Assembly: GCF_047219225.1 (NCBI RefSeq)
Contig: NZ_CP178208.1
Coordinates: 2,852,001 to 2,916,000, forward strand
Direction: 5' to 3'
From: IMCC45349 sp047219225
GTDB taxonomy: Bacteria; Bacteroidota; Bacteroidia; Flavobacteriales; Flavobacteriaceae
Length of the DNA stretch: 64,000 nt
Shown: one piece after another, positions 8,579-15,938 of the stretch
How the letters are laid out: each line of letters begins with the position of its first letter
Numbering within the stretch: the stretch's first letter is position 1
The notes under the pieces: model-generated
The model's database searches: none
What the model saw: only the letters and a program-made list of their open reading frames with translations
What the model was told of the DNA's origin: nothing
Made by a program: the position numbers and the translations under genes

Positions 8579-9703
8579 ATGATTGCACTCTTAAAAAAAT
8601 ATAAAGCATTTGTTTACGGACTCATAATTTTTAGGATTGTAGTTGTGGTATTATCATATTTCAATTTCGTACATATTGATAATTCTGAATACTTATCTAA
8701 TACTTTGAGTTTTATCTTTTATTGGTTATTATTCTCTTTGCCAATATATTACTTTCCATTTTTGAAAAAACATAAAACCAATAGTTTTAAGTTTTTTGGT
8801 CTTATAGTTTTTTTTATTCTTGTTTTAGTCAACGATGCTAATTCTAAGATGATAGATAATCCAATTACCATTATTGGAATCATAAGTATTGGTTTACTTT
8901 TCACCTCAATTGTTGCTTCAAAATTTTTCAAAAAATACGCTCTATTTACAATAGTATTTTATGTATTGAGTTTAAGTTATTATATCTACTTAAGAGTATA
9001 TATAGATGATATAAATGTGTATTTACAGCAAGAAAAGGAAATCAAAATCATCTTAACTATTCCTTTTTTTTTATTGATTTTAGGATGGTTTTTTCAGCAA
9101 TGGAAATGGATGAAAACATTAGAATCAAAAAAAACCAAAGCCGAACTATCCCTTTTAAAAAATCAGATAAATCCACACTTCTTTTTTAATACACTGAATA
9201 ACTTATATGGCTTAACGGTTGAAAAATCTGATGATGCTCCAAATGTTGTTTTAAAATTATCAGACATGATGCGTTATACAATTTATATGGCTAAGGAGGA
9301 TTTTGTTTCTTTAAAAGATGAAGTTGACTATTTAAAGAATTACATTGAATTACATAAAATTAGGTATCAAAAAAAAGTAGATATTCAATTTACGTATTCC
9401 AATTTATCAGATTACCAAATCGCACCTTTATTGTATATTATAGCATTAGAAAATGCATTTAAGCATGGTGCTGAAAAATTAACAGAGAACGCATATATTC
9501 ATATTCATATTAGTACCAATGATGGAGTTATTCTTTTTGAAATAGAAAATAACTTTGAAAAACCAAGATCAAAACAAGATTTTGGAATTGGGTTGGATAA
9601 TTTAAAACAGCGTTTGCAATTATTATATCCAAAAAAACATCAACTTATTATTGAAAGTACTAATTCTGTATATAAATTCGTCCTTAAACTAGAAGCCAAA
9701 TGA
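8579..9703 (+). CDS. Sensor histidine kinase, LytS/YehU family
   Basis: A 374-residue membrane sensor kinase. The first about 165 residues contain five or six hydrophobic segments; the HisKA_7TM-like kinase core follows with LSLLKNQINPHFFFNTLNNL, where H200 is the probable phosphoryl acceptor. The C-terminal ATPase half has LENAFKHGAE (N box) and FGIGLDNLKQRLQLLY (G box). The stop overlaps the ATG of the LytTR regulator by 4 nt, so the two form a cognate pair. It is divergent from the S41/WD40 operon, 206 bp away, a natural candidate target. The stimulus is unknown; no extra sensory domain is visible. Confidence 0.9.
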   Translation: MIALLKKYKAFVYGLIIFRIVVVVLSYFNFVHIDNSEYLSNTLSFIFYWLLFSLPIYYFPFLKKHKTNSFKFFGLIVFFILVLVNDANSKMIDNPITIIGIISIGLLFTSIVASKFFKKYALFTIVFYVLSLSYYIYLRVYIDDINVYLQQEKEIKIILTIPFFLLILGWFFQQWKWMKTLESKKTKAELSLLKNQINPHFFFNTLNNLYGLTVEKSDDAPNVVLKLSDMMRYTIYMAKEDFVSLKDEVDYLKNYIELHKIRYQKKVDIQFTYSNLSDYQIAPLLYIIALENAFKHGAEKLTENAYIHIHISTNDGVILFEIENNFEKPRSKQDFGIGLDNLKQRLQLLYPKKHQLIIESTNSVYKFVLKLEAK

Positions 9704-10407
9704 TTCATTATTTAATTATAGATGACGAACCTATAGCACATCGTATCATAGAAAAATATTGCGATAATTTACCACATTTAAAAAAGGTGGGGAATTGTTA
9801 TAATGCTTTTGAAGCGATGCACTTTTTGAATGATTATACTATTGATTTGCTTTTTTTAGATATAAATATGCCGAAATTATCGGGTTTCGATTTTTTAAAA
9901 ACGTTATCGAACCCTCCTAAAATTATTATTACAACTGCTTACAAAGAATTTGCATTAGAAGGATATGAACTTAATATTTCCGATTACTTACTAAAACCAT
10001 TCAGTTTTGACCGGTTTATAAAGGCTATAAATAAAACAATTGGTATTTCTGAAAGTAAACCTAAGACAGATATAGGTCATACATATAACAGTGAAATACA
10101 AAGCAATAGTTTTTTTTTAAAAGGAGATAAAAAGCATCATCAAATTCATTTAGAATCAATACTTTTTATTGAAGCTTATGGACATTATACTAAAGTATAT
10201 TTAGAAAACGAAATGATTGTAAGCCATGAGAAAATTTCTTCATTAGAGGAGTTTTTACCTGAATCTAGTTTTATAAGAACACATAAGTCTTTTATAGTTG
10301 CTAAAAACAAAATCAAACAAATTGAAGGTAATAGAATTTTTGTTAATGAACACAAAATACCAATAGGGCAAACTTATAAAGGAAATATAGATAAACTTTT
10401 TAGGTAG
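9700..10407 (+). CDS. LytTR-family response regulator
   Basis: A 235-residue response regulator with a receiver domain at residues 1-120 (IIDDEP acidic pocket; phosphoacceptor D54 in LLFLDINMPK; Lys in LLKPF) and a C-terminal LytTR DNA-binding domain at about 135-233 (IEAYGHYTKVYL, FIRTHKSFIV). It is translated with the upstream kinase through an ATGA overlap. LytTR proteins bind short direct repeats with about 10-bp spacing; I could not pick such sites with confidence in the divergent 8373-8578 region. Just past its stop lies a copy of the TACGTA promoter module that points back into this gene (10437-10483). Confidence 0.92.
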   Translation: MIHYLIIDDEPIAHRIIEKYCDNLPHLKKVGNCYNAFEAMHFLNDYTIDLLFLDINMPKLSGFDFLKTLSNPPKIIITTAYKEFALEGYELNISDYLLKPFSFDRFIKAINKTIGISESKPKTDIGHTYNSEIQSNSFFLKGDKKHHQIHLESILFIEAYGHYTKVYLENEMIVSHEKISSLEEFLPESSFIRTHKSFIVAKNKIKQIEGNRIFVNEHKIPIGQTYKGNIDKLFR

Positions 10408-10436
10408 TATATTACTTTTCGTTATAAAATGTTAAA

Positions 10437-10483
10437 GGAAGTTAGCTTTTTTACATTACAAAATCAATGCGTAGAAATACGTA
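10437..10483 (-). promoter_or_regulatory. TACGTA promoter module, leftward-facing copy
   Basis: On the minus strand the order is box TACGTATTTCTACGCA (10483-10468), TTG, exactly 20 bp, then TAACTTCC (10444-10437). This is the architecture of the five other modules, but here it faces the 3' end of the LytTR gene instead of the next gene start (10553, plus strand). It could make an antisense RNA, be a relic, or serve the plus-strand gene through the near-symmetric box alone. Confidence 0.55.
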
Positions 10484-10552
10484 TTTAATAACTGTAACAA
10501 TTAAAGTGTATTGTAGTCTATAATAGTATTATAATCAATCAAAACAATCATT

Positions 10553-11467
10553 ATGACCAATCGTAAATTATCACTTGTAAGCATGCTTGTTATGTTACCA
10601 ATGTTATTATTAGCACAAGCAGAAGCACTTTTTAATAACACCTTACTTAACGATTCGTTAGAGGAAGTCACTCAAAAAACAAGTGAAATATCTGCTACAC
10701 AAAATGTTTTTACCAATACTATTCCGCGATTTCCGTTAGCAAAAGCAAGGGAATCACACTTATTATGTACAAATCTTAAAACTAATAATGGTACTATAGA
10801 CAAAGTGGTGTTTACGTTTGCAGACGATAAGTTAGTGTATATTGAAGCAAAAGGAAATGTACTAGCATTAACTAGTGAACGACAAGATACAGCACGTACG
10901 TATATGGATTACGATGTGTATTTAAAGGATAAATTGTTTGTTAAGAATGCGAGTGATCAAGCTTGGATTATTAATGACGAAGCAATGCATGTAAATTTGT
11001 TTACTTGGGAAAATCCTTATTTAAAATCCGATTTTAAATCAAACGCATTACCAATTAACAAAGCAATACCAGAATTTATTAAAATGGGAGCTTCATTAAG
11101 TGAAATGCAACCAGTTTTAGAGACCAATAGTCAATTTAGTAATAAAGAAGTTTTGGATGGTAAAGACCCAAATGCACAATTACAAATAAATGCTTTTGGA
11201 GTTAACTATTTAGGGTTTCCGCGTAAAGTAGAAGCGCGCTTTGGAGATGAGAAACTAAATGTTGTATGGATTTTAACAGCCAAAGGTGAGGAGGATAGAA
11301 TACGTCAAGCTTTAATTGAACAATATGGTAAACCTATTTTTGTGGATGATAACTGGGAAATATTTAATGATTGGCAAGTGGGTTTACGAAAAGATAAACC
11401 AGAAATACTGCTTATAGAAAAAGCATTAGGACAAGTGTATAAAAAACAATTTTTTAAACAAGAGTAG
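10553..11467 (+). CDS. Hypothetical secreted protein
   Basis: A 304-residue protein with a clear signal peptide (about residues 1-22, MLVMLPMLLLAQA). The mature part has no Cys-based lipobox and no domain that I recognise. It appears mixed alpha/beta, with two short similar stretches, VVFTFADDKLVYIEAKGN (near 85) and VEARFGDEKLNVVWILTAKG (near 225), that suggest a duplicated fold for sensing or binding. It is monocistronic, between the two-component pair and a convergent DHFR-like gene, with only 15 bp to the latter. A box of the TACGTA family lies 69 bp upstream, but its promoter part faces away. Confidence 0.7.
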   Translation: MTNRKLSLVSMLVMLPMLLLAQAEALFNNTLLNDSLEEVTQKTSEISATQNVFTNTIPRFPLAKARESHLLCTNLKTNNGTIDKVVFTFADDKLVYIEAKGNVLALTSERQDTARTYMDYDVYLKDKLFVKNASDQAWIINDEAMHVNLFTWENPYLKSDFKSNALPINKAIPEFIKMGASLSEMQPVLETNSQFSNKEVLDGKDPNAQLQINAFGVNYLGFPRKVEARFGDEKLNVVWILTAKGEEDRIRQALIEQYGKPIFVDDNWEIFNDWQVGLRKDKPEILLIEKALGQVYKKQFFKQE

Positions 11468-11482
11468 TTTTTTATAAATGAC

Positions 11483-12022
11483 TTATCGCTTACGCTTATA
11501 GTGCGATTGTACAAGTGTATTCAAGCCAATTTTAGAACCTACAAAATCGAATACTAATCTGTTTTCTAATTCAGAAAATAAAGGTGTTCCACCACCTAAA
11601 ACAATAGGAATGGTTGTTATGATAAGTTCGTCTATTAAATCTTCTTTTAAAAAACTTTGAATGGTGCTTCCTCCATCTATATATAAGCGTTTAAAGCCTT
11701 TGTTGTGTATGGTTGTTAAAACTTGAGTAAGCGTACCTTTTACTAAAAAAGCTTTGTCTTTGTGTGTTTCTGGAATATGAGACAAGGAATTGCTTAATAC
11801 AAATACAGGTTTTTTATAAGGCCAATCAACATCAAAACCTAAAACAGTTTCAAAAGTATTTCTTCCCATAACTAAGGCATCAATATTTGCTGTAAAATCA
11901 AAATAACCTAAGTCGTCTCCATCAGGATTGGGAATTAAATCTAACCAATCTATTTCTCCATTTGGTCCAGCAATATAACCATCAATACTTTGAGCAATAA
12001 ATACACTGTTTTTAGCTTCCAT
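11483..12022 (-). CDS. Dihydrofolate reductase-like protein (RibD C-terminal family)
   Basis: A 179-residue protein of the RibD_C / DHFR-like superfamily. Signature segments are VFIAQSIDGYIAGPNGEIDWL at the N-terminus, LVMGRNTFETVL, and the NADPH-site stretch LYIDGGSTIQSFL, then LITTIPIVLGGGTPLF. Small stand-alone members (YwjB/YyaP-like) reduce unknown pterin-like or other substrates; none of the residues seen settle the substrate. A TAATTTTG element on the minus strand (12050-12043) lies 20 nt before the ATG. It is not linked to the riboflavin-like operon at 18684-26961. Confidence 0.88.
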   Translation of the reverse strand: MEAKNSVFIAQSIDGYIAGPNGEIDWLDLIPNPDGDDLGYFDFTANIDALVMGRNTFETVLGFDVDWPYKKPVFVLSNSLSHIPETHKDKAFLVKGTLTQVLTTIHNKGFKRLYIDGGSTIQSFLKEDLIDELIITTIPIVLGGGTPLFSELENRLVFDFVGSKIGLNTLVQSHYKRKR

Positions 12023-12042
12023 ATTTTTACTGTTTACTATTA

Positions 12043-12050
12043 CAAAATTA
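12043..12050 (-). promoter_or_regulatory. Candidate -7 element of the DHFR-like gene
   Basis: TAATTTTG on the minus strand matches TAnnTTTG and lies 20 nt before the ATG at 12022, giving a short leader. A -33 TTG is not obvious. Confidence 0.4.
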
Positions 12051-12097
12051 CGTTATTAAAAAATAAGGCTAATAGAAATATGGCTTTAAAAGCACTT

Positions 12098-12115
12098 TGA
12101 CATTTTTTGACAAGT
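12098..12115 (+). promoter_or_regulatory. Probable AraC-regulator operator, site 1
   Basis: TGACATTTTTTGACAAGT holds two TGACA units 10 bp apart. Near-identical copies lie at 12978-12995 and 13001-13018, so the sequence brackets the AraC-type gene. It directly precedes a -33 TTG (12115-12117). One-turn spacing suits the two helix-turn-helix motifs of an AraC protein. Confidence 0.6.
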
Positions 12116-12142
12116 TGTAATAATAGTTTTTGTCTAATTTTG
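12115..12142 (+). promoter_or_regulatory. Candidate promoter of the AraC-type gene
   Basis: TTG at 12115-12117, 17 bp, then TAATTTTG at 12135-12142. The -7 element ends only 4 nt before the ATG at 12147, so the transcript would begin at or just inside the coding start (leaderless), unless another promoter is used. Confidence 0.5.
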
Positions 12143-12146
12143 CCAA

Positions 12147-12980
12147 ATGGATACACATAAGATAAAGTTTATTAACTCTAACGAATTACAAGTAGCAGCA
12201 TCTTGTGAGGCTAGTAGTAATGAAAGCACCGAAGTTTATTTTCCGTCTACATTATTAATGTTTGCGCAAGAAGGACAAATCAATGTGAAGTTAAATCAAG
12301 AATTGTTAACAGTTACTAAAGGACAGTTTGGTTTACTTAGAAAGTATACGCAATGCGAAATGTTTAAATCGTGGTCGCCAGAAGAAGGACAAGCAAAGAC
12401 ATATATGTTTGTTTTAACCAATGAATTTATTAAGCGTGTTATTCATAATATAGAAATGCCTAAAGATGTGCCACCTGTTGAGGAACGTCTTATTAATTTG
12501 CCACCTACAGCTTTATTACAAGGTTTAATGCAATCGTTAATTGCATATATAGACGAAGGTATAGATTTAGATCCACAAACTATGGAACTAAAAACTTTAG
12601 AAGCGTTGCATGCATTGGTAAAAGCAGATCCGAAATTGTATGGAGTATTCAAAGAATTTGCTATTTCTGAACGTGCAGATTTAGAGCAATTAATGACTCA
12701 TAATTTTAGATTTAATATTCCTTTAAATGATTTAGCAAAGCAATCTGGTAGAAGTCTATCAACATTTAATAGGGAATTTAGAGCTTTGTTTAATGATACA
12801 CCACATAAGTGGATTAAAAAGAAACGTTTGCAATTTGCTAGAAATATGATGATTACCAAAAACAAAAGACCAAGCGAAGTATATCTTGAAGCTGGTTTTG
12901 AAGATTTGGCACATTTTAGTAAGTCCTTTAAAAGTTTCTTTGATATAACGCCTTCACAATTTTATCAATCATTAGTCTGA
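12147..12980 (+). CDS. AraC-family transcriptional regulator
   Basis: A 277-residue regulator. Residues 1-160 form an N-terminal effector region with a cupin-like start; the C-terminal 100 residues are the AraC HTH_18 domain (PLNDLAKQSGRSLSTFNREFRALFNDTPHKWIKKKRLQFARNMM as the key region, read in segments; second helix-turn-helix EVYLEAGFEDLAHFSKSF). The gene lies between three copies of an 18-bp TGACA/AGACA direct-repeat motif, one upstream and two downstream, suggesting autoregulation and control of the SDR gene that follows. The stop codon TGA (12978) is itself the first base triplet of operator copy 2. The effector is unknown. Confidence 0.92.
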   Translation: MDTHKIKFINSNELQVAASCEASSNESTEVYFPSTLLMFAQEGQINVKLNQELLTVTKGQFGLLRKYTQCEMFKSWSPEEGQAKTYMFVLTNEFIKRVIHNIEMPKDVPPVEERLINLPPTALLQGLMQSLIAYIDEGIDLDPQTMELKTLEALHALVKADPKLYGVFKEFAISERADLEQLMTHNFRFNIPLNDLAKQSGRSLSTFNREFRALFNDTPHKWIKKKRLQFARNMMITKNKRPSEVYLEAGFEDLAHFSKSFKSFFDITPSQFYQSLV

Positions 12981-12995
12981 CATTTTTAGACAAGT
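12978..12995 (+). promoter_or_regulatory. Probable AraC-regulator operator, site 2
   Basis: TGACATTTTTAGACAAGT differs from site 1 at one position (T to A) and starts at the stop codon of the regulator. It lies 23 bp start-to-start from site 3, close to two helical turns, upstream of the SDR gene. Confidence 0.6.
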
Positions 12996-13000
12996 AAGCT

Positions 13001-13018
13001 TGACACTTTTAGACAACT
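13001..13018 (+). promoter_or_regulatory. Probable AraC-regulator operator, site 3
   Basis: TGACACTTTTAGACAACT repeats the WGACA-N5-WGACA pattern. A TAACTTTG (-7 type) follows at 13038-13045, so sites 2 and 3 lie where an activator of the SDR promoter would bind. Confidence 0.6.
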
Positions 13019-13037
13019 TAAGGGTTGGTAAGCTGCA

Positions 13038-13045
13038 TAACTTTG
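13038..13045 (+). promoter_or_regulatory. Candidate -7 element of the SDR gene
   Basis: TAACTTTG matches TAnnTTTG, 27 nt before the ATG at 13073. No -33 TTG lies at normal spacing, which fits a promoter needing the activator bound at 12978-13018. It also argues against the longer reading frame from 13025. Confidence 0.5.
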
Positions 13046-13072
13046 TACTATAATTTTAAAAGAAATATTACA

Positions 13073-13852
13073 ATGTCAAAAACAGCATTAATAACAGGAG
13101 CATCAAGTGGAATAGGAAAGGAGTTAGCAATTATACATGCACAACGAGGTGGAAACTTAGTGTTAGTGGCACGTAGAATTGAAAAGCTTAATGAGTTAAA
13201 GTTAGATATAGAAAAGCAATACAATGTTAAAGTAGAAGTAATCTCTAAAGACTTAACACAATTAAATGCACCTCAAGAGATTTATGATGAAGTAAAGGAA
13301 AAAGGAATTCAAGTAGATTATTTAATTAATAATGCAGGATTTGGAGGCCATGGAAAATTTCACGAAAGAAGTTTAGAAGAAGATTTAGCAATGATAAACC
13401 TAAATGTAGTAGCATTAACCTTATTAACTAAGTTGTATTTACCAGGATTTGTTGCACGCAATAGTGGAAAAGTACTAAATGTATCTTCTACAGCTAGCTT
13501 TATGCCTGGTCCATTACAAGCTGTGTATTTTGCAACAAAATCGTATGTTACTTTTTTAAGTAACGCTATTGCTGAAGAGCTTCACGATACAAATATTACT
13601 GTAACCAATTTAATGCCTGGAGCTACAGAAACAGAATTTGCTAAAGTATCTAAAATGGATAAAACCGACTTATTTGAAAATACAGTTTCGGCACATTCGG
13701 TAGCGTTAGATGGTTACAATGGTATGATAGAAGGGAAGCTAGATGTAGTTTCTGGTTTAAAGCCAATGCAAAAGGTAATGATGCGAATGATTCCGTTTAC
13801 ACCCAAAAAAATGGTATTAAAGCAAATACGACAAATGCAAGAAGTTAACTAG
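13073..13852 (+). CDS. Short-chain dehydrogenase/reductase (SDR)
   Basis: A 259-residue classical SDR. The NAD(P) loop TGASSGIGK is at residues 7-15, NNAGFGG near 85, the catalytic Ser in NVSSTASF and the YxxxK motif in VYFATKSYV. Arg residues after the first strand (VARRIEKL) suggest NADP preference. I start at ATG 13073 (MSKTALITG), because the frame opening at 13025 would begin upstream of a TAACTTTG promoter element. The gene lies 92 bp after the AraC regulator and is probably its target through repeats 12978-13018. The substrate is unknown. The metallo-hydrolase at 13880 follows 27 bp later, likely in the same transcript. Confidence 0.9.
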   Translation: MSKTALITGASSGIGKELAIIHAQRGGNLVLVARRIEKLNELKLDIEKQYNVKVEVISKDLTQLNAPQEIYDEVKEKGIQVDYLINNAGFGGHGKFHERSLEEDLAMINLNVVALTLLTKLYLPGFVARNSGKVLNVSSTASFMPGPLQAVYFATKSYVTFLSNAIAEELHDTNITVTNLMPGATETEFAKVSKMDKTDLFENTVSAHSVALDGYNGMIEGKLDVVSGLKPMQKVMMRMIPFTPKKMVLKQIRQMQEVN

Positions 13853-13879
13853 TTATTCGTAACTAAAAGTTATTTGTAA

Positions 13880-15016
13880 ATGATAAAAACGATATTAAAA
13901 ATATTTAAAAAGATGTTGATTGGAATTTTAGGAATTGTTTTATTACTCGTAATTACAGGATTTATTTTTATGAATACTAGTCCGCAATTTGGTGGTAGTC
14001 CTTCTAAGGAAAGTTTAGTGAGAATAGAAAATTCACCAAACTATAATGATGATGGTGCTTTTAAGAATTTAGAGCTTACTTTGGCGAGTACAGGAATGAA
14101 ATTAAGTAGTATTCCTAAGTTTTTTACCAATAGTGATAATAAGGTGCCTTCTAAAGCATTGCCACAGGAAAAGATTACTAAAGCATATTTTGATTCAGAG
14201 CCTAAACAACCAAGAATTACTTGGTTTGGACATTCGGCATTGTTTCTAGAAATGGAGGAGATGAATATTTTTATAGATCCGATGTTAGGTGAAGTTCCAG
14301 CACCTCATCCTATGCTTGGAAATTCACGTTTTAATAAAGAATTACCAATAGCTATAGAGCACTTACCAGAAATAGATTTGGTATTAATTTCTCATGATCA
14401 TTACGATCATTTGGATTATGAGTCTATTACTAAACTAAAAGATAAAGTAAAACAGTTTTATGTGCCTCTTGGTATTAAAGCACACTTAACATCTTGGGGA
14501 ATTGAAGCAGATAAAATAAAAGAGTTTGATTGGTGGGAAAATGCTAGTTTAAACGGAATTGAATTTGTGTCTGCTCCAGCAAGACATTTTTCGGGGAGAG
14601 GATTTTCAAGAAATAAAACATTGTGGTGTTCATGGGTAATTCAATCAGAGCATAATTCAATATATTTTAGTGGTGATAGTGGTTATGGCTCACATTTTAA
14701 GGAAATAGGAGATAAGTATGGACCTTTTGATTTTGCAATGATGGAATGCGGACAATATGACGAGCAATGGTCACAAATTCATATGATGCCAGAAGAAACT
14801 GTACAAGCCACTATAGATGTTAAAGCAAATGCGATGATGCCTATTCATTGGGGCGCTTTTAAGCTGGCATTGCATAGTTGGGATGATCCAGTAAAGAGAG
14901 CATCGGAAACAGCAGAGAATGCGCAAATACAAATGTTAACTCCAAAAATTGGTGAAGCAGTAATTATAGATAAAGATATTAAGAACACCACAAATTGGTG
15001 GAAATTGGTTGATTGA
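13880..15016 (+). CDS. MBL-fold metallo-hydrolase, NAPE-PLD-like
   Basis: A 378-residue metallo-beta-lactamase-fold enzyme with an N-terminal membrane anchor (residues 10-33). Metal ligands are in LISHDHYDHLD (HxHxDH), a distal His in ARHFSGRGFSRNKTLWCSW, and Asp in YFSGDSGYG; MMPIHWGAFKLALHSWDDP closes the site. RHFSGRG...NKTLW is diagnostic of the NAPE-phospholipase-D/UlaG-like branch, whose members act on lipid phosphodiesters or related esters. It is probably co-transcribed with the SDR gene and ends before a terminator. Whether the anchor is cleaved is uncertain. Confidence 0.88.
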   Translation: MIKTILKIFKKMLIGILGIVLLLVITGFIFMNTSPQFGGSPSKESLVRIENSPNYNDDGAFKNLELTLASTGMKLSSIPKFFTNSDNKVPSKALPQEKITKAYFDSEPKQPRITWFGHSALFLEMEEMNIFIDPMLGEVPAPHPMLGNSRFNKELPIAIEHLPEIDLVLISHDHYDHLDYESITKLKDKVKQFYVPLGIKAHLTSWGIEADKIKEFDWWENASLNGIEFVSAPARHFSGRGFSRNKTLWCSWVIQSEHNSIYFSGDSGYGSHFKEIGDKYGPFDFAMMECGQYDEQWSQIHMMPEETVQATIDVKANAMMPIHWGAFKLALHSWDDPVKRASETAENAQIQMLTPKIGEAVIIDKDIKNTTNWWKLVD

Positions 15017-15020
15017 TAGT

Positions 15021-15048
15021 AAAAAGCATCTAGAAATGGATGCTTTTT
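15021..15048 (+). terminator. Rho-independent terminator after the MBL-fold gene
   Basis: Ten-base stem AAAAAGCATC / GATGCTTTTT with an 8-nt loop, 4 nt after the stop. The sequence is also T-rich on the opposite side, so it may act in both directions. Confidence 0.8.
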
Positions 15049-15113
15049 ATATTTTAGCTAGTCCGCTTATTATTGCTATTTCTTTTTTGCTTATAACATT
15101 AATATATAGTTAC

Positions 15114-15905
15114 TTATATGTAAACATAGATTGGTGAATACAATTTTGTGTCTTCTTGATTTTGAGAGTTTATTAATTGAGCTGGATTTGGAGTAGGTAA
15201 ACCTGAAAAGATAGTTTTTTCAGTACTTCTAGCAATTAAATCAAACTTATGTTGAGGTGTGTTACTTAGTGTTATTAATGACTTGCTAGTGAATACTAAG
15301 GCTTCTTCACCATTAGGTAGTGTAACTTTTTTAGATTCGCTAAATTGAATGTTGGAGTTACTCCTTATCTGTAAATTATCTATGTTTAAATGACTTTTAT
15401 TAATAATGTAGTATTGCCAAATTGTAGCACGAGCTTCAAAACTAATTTTAAAGTTTGTAGGAGTGGTATTTTGTAAGTCTGAAAAATGCAGCTTCATACT
15501 TCCAGAATTATCTTGGATAGCTTCTTGAGTTAATCTTTGTTGTAGTATTATGGTTTCGTCTTCAATTTTGTTTAAGCTATCGTTACTAGAGTACATTAGT
15601 TTTCCTATAAAGTTTATTGGAAGCTCTGTAAAAAGATAAAATTCAGAATTGTTAATTGTTATATTAAAGCTAAAAGAGTTAGTGTCATTTTTTTGAGATA
15701 TATAGCTTAACAAATCACTAATAGAATTGTTTGTATTTGCATAAAATTGAAAACTGTTTTCACTTTGGATAAGTTTAAAATTGTATTGGTCCATTAGTGT
15801 TTGTGTAGCTGTATTTGGGGTAAGTGTAAAAATGGAATCAATATTATTTTTAAAGTAAGAGTGGGTTACATGTAACGAAAATACTTTTATATAATTTGAT
15901 TGCAT
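15114..15905 (-). CDS. Hypothetical beta-rich protein, possibly contractile-system associated
   Basis: A 263-residue protein without signal peptide or membrane segment, rich in Asn, Ser and Thr. The C-terminal half contains SFEARATIWQYYIINKSH, then LPNGEEALVFTSKSLITLS and KTIFSGLPTPNP. From memory, this pattern (an aRAtxWqYYii core followed by an 'nGxxAlxFtS' strand) occurs in uncharacterised Bacteroidota proteins encoded near contractile-tail sheath genes. I cannot check this here. In this window an orphan sheath gene lies 11 kb away (27265). The gene is 33 bp downstream of the T9SS protein gene on the same strand and probably shares its transcript. Confidence 0.6.
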   Translation of the reverse strand: MQSNYIKVFSLHVTHSYFKNNIDSIFTLTPNTATQTLMDQYNFKLIQSENSFQFYANTNNSISDLLSYISQKNDTNSFSFNITINNSEFYLFTELPINFIGKLMYSSNDSLNKIEDETIILQQRLTQEAIQDNSGSMKLHFSDLQNTTPTNFKISFEARATIWQYYIINKSHLNIDNLQIRSNSNIQFSESKKVTLPNGEEALVFTSKSLITLSNTPQHKFDLIARSTEKTIFSGLPTPNPAQLINSQNQEDTKLYSPIYVYI

Positions 15906-15938
15906 GGTTTAAAGCTTATACGTTATTAGTAATAGTAT

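Noticed and set aside
13025..13072. Extra 16 residues at the start of the SDR protein
   Set aside because: The SDR fold begins at MSKTALITG, and a -7 promoter element lies within the extension.
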